Translations under genes and position numbers: made by a program
DNA from: Parietaria judaica
Lineage: Eukaryota; Streptophyta; Magnoliopsida; Rosales; Urticaceae
DNA: 64,000 nt
Assembly (NCBI GenBank): GCA_954871525.1
Contig: OX940868.1
Span: 19,153,056 to 19,217,055 of the forward strand
Direction: 5' to 3'
Notes under the pieces: model-generated
Databases searched by the model: none
Seen by the model: the letters and a program-made list of their open reading frames with translations, nothing else
What the model was told of the DNA's origin: nothing
In this document: in pieces, positions 55,300 to 64,000 of the stretch
Numbering within the stretch: the first letter of the stretch is position 1
Layout: the number at the start of each line of letters is the position of its first letter

Positions 55300-58200
55300 A
55301 TGTCAGGTTTGTATAATCCCAACTTCTCGCCTGCCAGAGCTGCCTCTCCGCAGATTCGAAGCGCCTCCGATGTTGACAGGTGAAAGAAATGATCTTTATT
55401 TGATTATCTTAACGAAATCGAAGTGCCCACATGAAAAAGATTCAATCTTTGCTCAGTTTATTGCGTGATTTGCGATCTGTTCATGTGTATATGAGTGTAT
55501 CTATCTATATGTGTATGCAGTCAGTACTTGTCAGAGCTCTTGGCCGAGCATCAAAAGCTTGGACCTTTCATGCAAGTGCTTCCGATATGCAGCCGTCTCT
55601 TGAATCAAGGTTTAGTCTGTTTTCTGGATCTAGATTTTTCTGGGTTTTTTTTAAAAATTATTTATAAACTCTTTGGATGACCTTTTGGTTGTATAATTAA
55701 TTAATTAATTATGATCTGAGAAGTGGTTCCTTTTGTTTTTGGATCTATTTACTCGTTACAATTTTCATGAAGAGCAGAGTGGCCTTAGAATACTGTGTTT
55801 GGGAAAATTGGAGTGATGACTTTCACTACTAACTGATATTGTCTGATTGAGTGTGTCAAGGAATTATCGAAGCTAAACGAGCGACTGTTTTTTTATTCAG
55901 TTTTGGATAATTTTCGAGTATTGCACTTGCTCGTCAGTGCAGTTTATGTGATTCGAGTGAGTTAATACACTCTGTTTTGATCAAAAAAGTTGTTGAGGCG
56001 AGAAACGGATCTGCTAAAGCGTTAAGGATTTGTCGAAAAGATGACAGACCCGGATTTAAATGTGATTACTTATTTCCTAATCGACCATCAGATTTTTACA
56101 CAAATTTATTATTTTCCGTTTACGCCAACTCTGTATATGTTGTTATTTGTTAAATGATTTTCTAACTGTGTATTTCCATCTATAATACCACGCTGCAAAA
56201 CGTTTACGGGATTCTATCGAGAATTAATTATATTCCAGTTTCATCAACCTTGTTATGTGATGTTATTGTTTTGAGCCGAGTTATATGTTCTTAACTAATA
56301 TTTTCTATAGAGCAATAAATCATTTTCCGTTTTCATCAATGAATTGGTGGTTGCTTGTTAAAGTACCTTCTAACATAGTGTCTTTTTGTAATAAATGTGT
56401 AATTTGCAGAAATTTTACGGGTTTCTGGGATGATGTCAAACCAGGGTTTTAGTGACTTTGACAGGCTTCGGCATAGAAGCCCTAGTCCTATGGCTTCATC
56501 AAATCTTATGTCAAATGTCACGGGATCGGGTTTAGGTGGCTGGAACGGACTTCCTCAAGAGGTGATTAACTTTTTTTTTCTAATATTTTAATTGTATTAA
56601 TGTGACATTAAAGGTAAAATGTGCACGAAAAGAAAATTTAAACTAGGGTTTGTAGTCAAGATAGTTTTGAAAAGTTTAATAGGCCATAAAAAATATCTTC
56701 CATTATTATCTATTATGAAGTTTATTGATTTATCTTACTGTGAATTGCTAATATTACTCGACGGTATTTATTTTACACGAGTGGAAACATAATTGAGAAA
56801 ACAGATTAGCACAGGATTAAGCTCGGAATAAAAGAGATTCTGTGCCCTAACTTTAAATTAGATAAAGAGGACAGAAACTATGCGCTGGCTATATAGTTTT
56901 ACGACGTTTCAAAATCCTTTCCGATAAATTATATTAATTTCTGCATTTAACAGATTAAATATTAGTTAAGCACAGTGATAATTGTCTGATCATTCATTGA
57001 TATCCTACATAAGTGCAAGGGACAAGTGTAACATCCAACCTTTTGCTTATGTAAACTGAATTTCTTTTGCTTTGGCTAATGTACACCGTTTATCTAATAT
57101 ATGTATTACATTGGCTAATGTACACCATTTTGCTAAATTACACCTATTGACATTGGCTAATGTACTCCGTTTTGCTAATATACACTAATTAGCTCATATC
57201 AGAATCTTGCTAACGTACAGCATTTCACTTAAACTTGCAGCGGCTAAGCGGACCACCGGGAATGACAATGGACTGGCAAGGAGCACCGGCAAGCCCTAGC
57301 TCATTCACCGTTAAGAGAATTCTGCGTCTGGAAATTCCGGTAGATACTTACCCCAATGTAAGCTTTGGACTAGCTGCTGATATGTTATGTAATTAGTTAA
57401 TTATTTTTAGACAATTTTACTAATTCATCCCTCTTTAGTTCAATTTTGTTGGACGGCTTCTCGGACCGAGAGGGAACTCTCTGAAACGGGTTGAGGCTAC
57501 AACAGGCTGCCGGGTGTATATTAGAGGCAAGGGCTCGATCAAAGACCCAGACAAAGTAATTTAATTTTCTCGGTCTAAATGAGATTAATTCGAACATTTA
57601 TAAGATTTTTTTATTAAACTATATTTTTGGTTAATATTTTCTCAAGGAAGAGAAGCTTCGGGGAAGACCGGGTTATGAGCATCTGAATGAACCGCTCCAT
57701 ATTCTAATCGAGGCAGACTTGCCTGCCAATGTTGTCGACTTAAGGCTCAGACAAGCTCAGGAAATTATTGAAGAATTGCTCAAACCCGTGGTAATTTCTT
57801 CAAGCTATTTTACCCTTATTTCATGATAGCCATAGACCGTCATTAAATCTAGATTGAATCCGAAGTCACCCTTTTCACCTCAAGTTCTCTTGCAGGATAG
57901 TGAGAAGGGGTTATGTGAGAGTTTCGAGTAGCTTACCGGAACCTTTCTTTTATAATTAAACATAAATATATTTTGTAACTTTGTATAAATAATTCTTTTC
58001 TTCAACATTAGCTCTTCATTTTTAATTATTTGGCTATGAAAATAATTAGATAATGAAGGAATTCTGTTATGATTTCCATATTTTCTTCCAGATTTTTTTT
58101 TAATAAAAAATGTGCTTGAAGATTTTTTTTTCTTTTTTTGCCCTCTTCTGAATTCTGGATTCGGGCGAGTTTCGAGTAGCTAACCGAAATGTTTTGATTT

Positions 58201-58927
58201 TGCTGAAGTAGAAGTGGAGCTATGCATCTTGCTTGTTTTCTGTTTGTTTTATTTCAATCTTCCAAGACATTATTTAAATATTTAGACGACTTATCTGTTC
58301 GGGTTTTAATGTGGTTGTGGTTTTTACTGGGCCGGCCTAGGCGCCAGGGGTTTCAATAAAGAACAAGCATTACTTATCTGATATATTTTTAGAGCAAAAG
58401 AGGAAATCGAGACATGCATGGGCAGTTTTAAGTGATTTTGCTGTGAATTCACGGCCTGTAATGAGAGCGAATTCTCGGTCATATTATATATATGTATATG
58501 TATAATATCAAGCCTGCTGTTTCAATTCTATTTCAGTTAGGTCTGAATTCCTTGTTTTTTTCTTTGTAATAGGGGCAAAATGCTCACACTTAAACTAAAA
58601 CAATCGCCCTTTTCTCTGAAATTGACCATCGTGTTTAGGGAAGCTCAGTGTAATATTTCCGAAAAATAAATAACCGAAAAACAACAGTTTGATCCCCTTA
58701 TTGAAGAATGGTATGTTCTTTTGTTCGATCTTAGCTCTTGATTGCCTATTTTATTTTCGGATGAAACGTTTCTTTCACAGGACGAGTCACAAGACTTCAT
58801 CAAGAGGCAGCAATTACGGGAGCTAGCGATGCTGAACTCCAATTTCCGAGAAGAGAGCCCCGGCCCGAGCGGCAGCGTCTCTCCCTTCAACACAAGCGGT
58901 ATGAAACGCGCTAAAACTGGACGATGA
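55300..58927 (+). CDS. KH-domain (STAR/quaking-like) RNA-binding protein (7 exons)
   Basis: Exons 55300-55379, 55521-55609, 56410-56561, 57241-57357, 57439-57555, 57647-57790 and 58781-58927 join GT-AG into 281 residues. The N-terminus ([38 protein letters not shown]) corresponds to the QUA1-like region. The maxi-KH domain spans about 137-233: [20 protein letters not shown] carries the GPRG loop, followed by [17 protein letters not shown]2-like helix region and the C-terminal [14 protein letters not shown] follow, ending MKRAKTGR, a basic nuclear-localisation-like tail. It resembles the Arabidopsis SPIN1-like group. The role is mRNA binding in the nucleus. A possible alternative last exon is noted separately. 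Confidence 0.93.
57070..57180 (+). repeat. Short tandem repeat in a KH-gene intron
   Basis: About three copies of a unit with ttggctaatgtacaccgttt and a ttgctaa end, spaced roughly 45-50 bases, in the intron before exon 4. The unit is imperfect and non-coding. Confidence 0.7.
57897..57932 (+). other. Possible alternative terminal exon of the KH gene
   Basis: After the donor at 57791 there is a good acceptor (tctcttgcag, 57887-57896). Reading on in the same phase gives [11 protein letters not shown] and a stop (TAG at 57930-57932). Its use would truncate the protein after the KH domain and drop the basic tail. Confidence 0.35.
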
Positions 58928-60626
58928 AATCACATTTGTCGTTTTTTCATACCATTCGTCTCTGCTCAGTCCAACTCGAAGAACATAGGCTAACCAACAA
59001 AGAAAAATCGAGCCAAAGAAGAAAGTAAAAAATGAAGAAAATATTCATATAGTTGGATGTTGAGTTTAGGTTTTGGTGAGGTCAGTTTTTATTTATTTTA
59101 TTTTTTATTATATGTGGACTTAATACATTAATTGGATTTATTCTTGTGTTAGTGACATTTAAGAAGTGTGAGAAATATTATATATATCTTGATGAAAAAA
59201 AAAAAAAAAAAAACTCTAGGGCATAGAAAGGGCTTTTACTTTTATTTTTATAGGTATTTCAATTTTCATGTTCCATATTCTTTAGTTTTTGTATTAATTT
59301 GTATGTAAGAAGAGTCTTTATTACAAATTTTGTCTCTTTGGAGACCTTTGATGTTATGTTATTGGAATTATTATTAAAAAATGTATTGCATTTATTTTGC
59401 TTTGGATTCTTTATTTATTTTGTCTTGTACTAGTGTGACCCCAAGACAATAAATTGCAAGCAAATCCCACATGGGTGCCACAGAATGTTGAATGTATCTC
59501 TTTATTTTAGTATATTATTTTTATTTTTTATTCATTTTTATTTATTTTTCCCACATGGTTTGTGTATTTTCCTGATTTTTTTTAGAATATGGAAGCAGAG
59601 AAAAAACAAGCTTCTTGTCGGAATCCTAGGAAGTAGTTGAGACATGGCAATGTATATTGGGATATTTTTTTATTAAATTTGTTTTAATTTAATTTTGTTA
59701 TTGTGTGGCCACTTATAGACCAAGTGTGTGTGAAAGGAAAATTGTTGGTATTATACACTTTGGAAATAGTTATTGACATTAAATATTTGATGTTTTGTAC
59801 TTATTTGCATGTTGGTATTATATCATGTAGCTGTTTTTATTGACTCACTATAATAATACAAGTCTTTAGAATCATAGAGTATTTTCCGAGTTTTAAAAAC
59901 CGGTGCTTCTTTTTACGTTGTCGGTCTCCCCGAAACGGAGTTTTGTGTTCGAGTGAAAAAAATTAAAAAAAATTAACAATGTTACGTAGGCTATTAGTTT
60001 AACAAGGTTCAATTTTGTTGATCATTTGGGTCGACTAAATTATGTTGCTAATGCTGTAGTGTCGTTTTCTGTTTTTTCTCATCTTATATAAGGTGTCGTT
60101 TAGGTGATGGTTTCGTTTTTCTTATTGTTCATAACAATATTGTCGTTTCTCTGATAAGTTGACTATATATTGTCGTATTCGCATCCATGTCGCTTTCATG
60201 TAGAGTTTCCTTTTTCTGACGTACTTTTACTGTCATTTTCTAATCTACTGCTTGGACCGGTTACTGCAACTGTTTTTCTTCACACCCTTTCGGTCTTTCA
60301 AGTTTTTTCTTTTTGAACCTAACACCGGGCGAAAAGCCGGCTAAAACCCGGATACCTAATTCACATTTTGGTGCCGTTTTCGAACTTGACACTATGGGAA
60401 CAAAAGCTTTTGCCATTTAACTTGTCAGCACCAACTAAGAGGTAAGGGATTTGCAAGAACAGACCACAGTAACAAAACAGTGCCAATCAAAATCAATATT
60501 GAAGAATACACAAAACTGTAATGAGCTATTACATTGTACAACTACAAACAAAGCTGTAAGCACGCCGAAGAGAGAACATATATATATATATATTATATAT
60601 ATAGATTATTGTATATCGAAACTGGT
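58928..60626. other. 3' region of the KH gene and GTCGTTT cluster
   Basis: The first few hundred bases are the likely 3' UTR. An A-run lies at 59194-59213. GTCGTTT-type words occur at 60061, 60095, 60142, 60172 (GTCGTAT), 60189 (GTCGCTT) and 60230 (GTCATTT), many spaced in rough multiples of 17, as in the hAT and copia arrays. The block near 60320-60370 has ccgggc and aaacccgg words. Its limits as an element are not clear. Confidence 0.5.
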
Positions 60627-61411
60627 TCACTTGTTCTCTGTTGAATTGCTTGATTGTTGTGGCGAGCTTTCACCAAGTGGCTCTTCTTTTTCTTCAACTT
60701 CTTCCTCTTCAGTTTCTTCTCTGTATTCGATTTTCAGATTCTGGAACAAAAATCAACGGAAACCCAAATGAACAAAGTAAGATGAACATGTTCAAAGTCC
60801 AAAGCTCCAAGCTTTAAGCAATCTCCAGATTCATATAAAGCTTACTTTTGATGGAGATTCCGCGATCTTCGCTTGTTCCTTCTCTCGCAGCGACCGAATC
60901 GGAGAAAATCTCTGATCAAGAAAAGCATAAAATCGATTCAGTAAAATCGAAATAGCCCGAATCCCCAAATCAAAAACGGAAAGAGACTGTTTCTGACCAG
61001 CATGGCTTGACAATGGAGCTGATTGAGCCTGTAGAGACGATCGACCTCGATCTCCAGGCTCTTCTGGATCGCTCCCCGTCGCTCGATCTCCTTCCGATGC
61101 CGATCGAGAATCGAATCTCGCTCCTTCAGATCGCGCTCGGTCCGATCCCGCTCGGCCCGCAGCCGCTCGAGGCGCTTCCGGATCGCGCAGAGCTCCTCCG
61201 CCAGCGACGCGTCGATTGTCTCGATCTTCGCCGCCGCGGGAGGAGGAGTCGCCGGGGCCGGAGCTCTCGCGCTCTCCTGCTTCGGCTTCAGCGGCGGCTT
61301 GGTGAGCTCTGCCGCAGGGTAAGACTGGATGTTCTTCGGCTGGAGCGGCTTCCGGGCGCTCTTTGGCCGCGGCTTCGGGTCTCCGGCGACCGGGTTTCTC
61401 GCCGCGAGCAT
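60627..61411 (-). CDS. Small coiled-coil protein (3 exons)
   Basis: Minus-strand exons 61411-60998, 60911-60846 and 60740-60627 join in phase 0 with GT-AG ends to give 197 residues. The N-terminus is basic and Pro/Lys-rich (MLAARNPVAG, ARKPLQPKNIQSYPAAEL). Residues 65-135 form a long charged coiled coil (LAEELCAIRKRLERLRAERD onward). The C-terminus is very acidic (REETEEEEVEEKEEPLG). I do not recognise the family. The basic start plus coiled coil recalls chromosome- or microtubule-binding proteins such as shugoshin, but that is a guess. The opposite-strand ORF at 61007-61438 is a GC-rich shadow. Confidence 0.75.
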
Positions 61412-61599
61412 TTTCCGGCGACGATGGTTGCTGATTAATTGGATTCTCTCTGGAATCTGGATGCGAAGGAAGTGAGATTTAGAGATGAGATTTCAGTGTG
61501 TTTGTTAGTGAGTGTGGGGTTTTGAATTTGAATTCGTGTGGCGGTAACGGCTACAAAGCCAGGGTTTATGGCTTTATTGTTGTTTACTTGATAAAAAAA

Positions 61600-62690
61600 A
61601 GGGGATAATTGCGGTAAAAATACTCAAATTTTTAACCATTAAAATAACATGGGTATTAACTATTAAGTGAAAAAAATAGTGATAAAAGAATTCATAGTCA
61701 ACAAATGCGAACTCGCACATTTTTCTATCCAAGAGCAAGAGAATATGCTAAATAATTAAATGATAGTATAAAACAAGGTTGGAATTTTCGACGATAATCG
61801 TCGATAATCGTCGATTTTTCGGCTTTTCGATAGTTATTTTCGGTAAAATCAGTGTAAAAAAAGGTACTTTTCGGTAAAAAAAATTTCGGCAAAAATAATT
61901 ATATTTGCCCACCCCACCCCACCTCGCCCCGTCCGTCCGGACGGCGGCGGCGCGCGCGTGGTGGTGTAACATTTGTGTGAGTCCTCCCCCATCCACAAAA
62001 TCCTATGACCCAAAGGGCCCAAGCCCTTGTCCCTAATATTTGGTATATAAACATCACCAAACTCTTGTCATCTATCAATGTGGGACTTTTTGTTATTCAA
62101 CTTATATTACACAACTTAACATACACATACACTTTCACTTAATATTACACACTTCAACTAATATTATACACTTAACATACATATTAACTTCACCTAACAT
62201 ACATATACACTTAATATGTATATTCATTTAATATTATGCACTTCAACTAATATTAATATTATAATTATACACTTAATAATTTAACATATGTTTTGTGGTA
62301 TGATATTATCAAAATATTTTATAAGTTTTCTGTCAAAAAGTATTCGAAAAGTATCGATAATCCGTCGATAATCATCGAAAAGTATCGATAATCGGTAAGC
62401 TACAGTGTTATAGGTTTTCCGTCGGTTAATCGGTAAGCTATCGATTAATCCGTCGAAAACGGTAATCGGTTTATCGGTAAAATCGGTAAGTTGAACCATG
62501 GTATAAAACGTGTATTTTAAGTATTATTTGAAAAGCACTAGTCTAAAATCGACCAAGGTCAGTCAAAAAATTTGGACAGACTGACTAATGTCTTATTTCA
62601 CATTCACTGATTTTAGGTACTTTTATTACTATATTTTATTTTAGGCCGTATCACTTTAATTGCTCAAAGTTTTGATACTTTTGCCGCGAG
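61600..62690. mobile_element. Degenerate Mutator-like element with a hAT inside
   Basis: The left arm (ataattgcggtaaaaatac, ccattaaaataacatggg, aatagtgataaaag) and the inverted right arm (ctcgcggcaaaagtatc, gcaattaaagtgatacgg, atagtaataaaagta) resemble each other over about 90 bases. Ends and target duplication are unresolved. A hAT-type element (61775-62501) occupies most of the interior. Confidence 0.45.
61775..62501. mobile_element. hAT-type element (AAGGTTGGAAT family)
   Basis: The ends AAGGTTGGAATTTTCG and, inverted, CCATGGTTCAACTTACC are only loosely matched. The 8-bp target duplication TATAAAAC at 61767-61774 and 62502-62509 is perfect. Subterminal words cgataatcg, atcggtaa and tatcgata in both arms are like transposase sites. 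The middle contains a GC block (ggacggcggcggcgcgcgcg) and repeated acactt/taatatta words. No transposase. Confidence 0.75.
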
Positions 62691-63676
62691 CTATGCAATA
62701 AGAAAAGATAAGAAAATGGTAACTAATCCCGATGCTCTTTATTTGGCGCGATTATCGAAGATGAGATGATGGGATTCTGAAGAAACGACGTCGTGGGGTT
62801 TGTCCATGAGATGATATACAACACGTAACATAATCTTATTGTCAATTTGTCATATGATTTATGTTGTTAATAATCCTAGTCAGGTTATTATTATTTCGGA
62901 GTTTATGAAAATATTCCTCTGAATAATGGCCCTTTTAATTATAAAATAATAGCCCTAGGCTAAAACTATTTTAAAAAACTAATGTATATATTTTATGGAT
63001 CTTTTCTTAAGACCTTTACAACTCAGATTCGATTTGTCTCTGATGTTCTTTTTTTCTCCGCCTCAAATATTATTTTATTATTTTATTTACTGGGCTGTTT
63101 TTTTTTTTTATGTGTACTCTATTTTTTAATTCAGAAAATAAATTTAGAATTATATTTTTAGAATATTTAAAATAATATTTGTTATGTTTTTTGTTCGGCT
63201 ATATAAAAAATAAAAAATAAAAAATAACGTTTGCTTATGTTTTATTATTTTAATTTACATATAACATTTTATTTTAAAAAAATCAAAACTATTGCTTACC
63301 ACCTATCATTAAATTCTTCTCGGCTTAAGCTTTCAAACGGTATATATTATTAGTTTATTTGAAGTTTGTAGAAAACAATTATAGAGTTTTATGCCTAGGT
63401 AATAATCAATTTTATTATTTTCATGGTTAATTGTGCATTAGTTACAAGAATATAAAGTTGTCGATGATTTTTTAACTCTTTAAAAAAGAGAAAAAACAAC
63501 TTTTATTTTAAAGAAACTCATAAACTTATGAACCACAATATATCTAGATTAAAAGTTCTCAGACTAATTTTCCAAAATACGGACAACAACTACATAATGC
63601 AGATACTTAAACAAATGAAAATCAAGATTAATATACAACTATTTTACTTTAACGGCAAACAGTGTAAACTAAAATC
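62691..63676. other. Intergenic, no gene seen
   Basis: AT-rich DNA with a few poly-A and poly-T runs. No supported ORF or bounded element. Confidence 0.5.
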
Positions 63677-64000
63677 TAGAGCTGAAACCGGATTCATTAC
63701 TTTTTTTTTTTTTTTTCATGACATAGTATCCGGAACAGATTCGGGGAATTGGGAGTTTTGGACCCGGAACGAGAAAACTGGGTACCCTGATTCCAGGTAA
63801 AAAAATTAGTTCCAGGTATTTGGTACATTAAACATGTAGAACAATAAGAACATACACATGATCAGCATTGAATAGTAGAGCATACACATAAACATGTAGA
63901 GCAATCAAAACATTGTCATCAGCATTGAAAACGACATGGGTACGTTAAAACGACAAGAATATGAAAATGACATACACACGATCAAACGACACAAAATACT
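63677..64000. mobile_element. Left part of a hAT-type element cut by the window edge
   Basis: It starts TAGAGCTGAAACCGGATTC, similar to the end of the element at 12319 and the interior-facing end at 14979. Subterminal ggtacc, gattccagg and cccgg words follow. At 63929, 63948, 63965 and 63984 the words AAACGAC/AAATGAC (inverse of GTCGTTT/GTCATTT) occur at spacings of 19, 17 and 19. The right end lies outside the window. Confidence 0.55.

Noticed and set aside
61007..61438. Plus-strand 143-residue ORF opposite the small coiled-coil gene
   Set aside because: Leucine/arginine-rich shadow of a GC-rich exon; the minus strand has proper splice sites and a coiled coil.

Overview
The window is nuclear DNA of a flowering plant, most likely a eudicot. 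The intergenic DNA is AT-rich, genes have many short GT-AG introns, and leaders are rich in GA or CT. Transposable elements of typical plant families fill most of the space: an L1-type LINE, a Ty1/copia element, hAT and Mutator-type non-autonomous elements. The species cannot be named from the sequence.

Host genes that can be assembled exon by exon are: a coiled-coil protein with a repetitive acidic tail (255-2691, +); an RNFT-type membrane RING E3 ubiquitin ligase (5677-9821, -); a DUF1191 type I membrane protein (16667-17605, +); NDUFA1/MWFE of mitochondrial complex I (51613-51935, -); a KH/STAR quaking-like RNA-binding protein (55300-58927, +); and a second small coiled-coil protein (60627-61411, -). 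The order DUF1191, NDUFA1, KH is, as I recall it, the order of three adjacent Arabidopsis genes (At3g08600, At3g08610, At3g08620). Here about 34 kb of transposon-rich DNA lies between the first two.

That gap (17.6-51.6 kb) holds a full-length LINE with two open ORFs and a 14-bp target duplication (20765-26840). It also holds a locally duplicated segment with insertions (29.15-30.73 and 32.74-33.25 kb), a roughly 100-130 bp minisatellite next to a possible small gene (30.9-32.5 kb), and a very young copia element whose 411-bp LTRs differ at one base (33496-39801). Further right are an RNase H relic, a doubly damaged F-box gene (41136-42330), and a Pack-MULE-like element carrying a fragment of a plastid-type serine hydroxymethyltransferase gene (43518-45304).

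Outside it are more short elements with matching target duplications: hAT-type with 8-bp duplications (12459, 14979, 28230, 30143, 42569, 61775) and a Mutator-type family of about 492 bp with long terminal inverted repeats (4717 and 47307). Several loci share an unexplained array of GTCGTTT/GTCATTT words spaced about 14-20 bp.

I saw no CRISPR array, rRNA or convincing tRNA. No coordinated pathway links the host genes. What can be read as a system is the history of nested insertion, duplication and gene capture.
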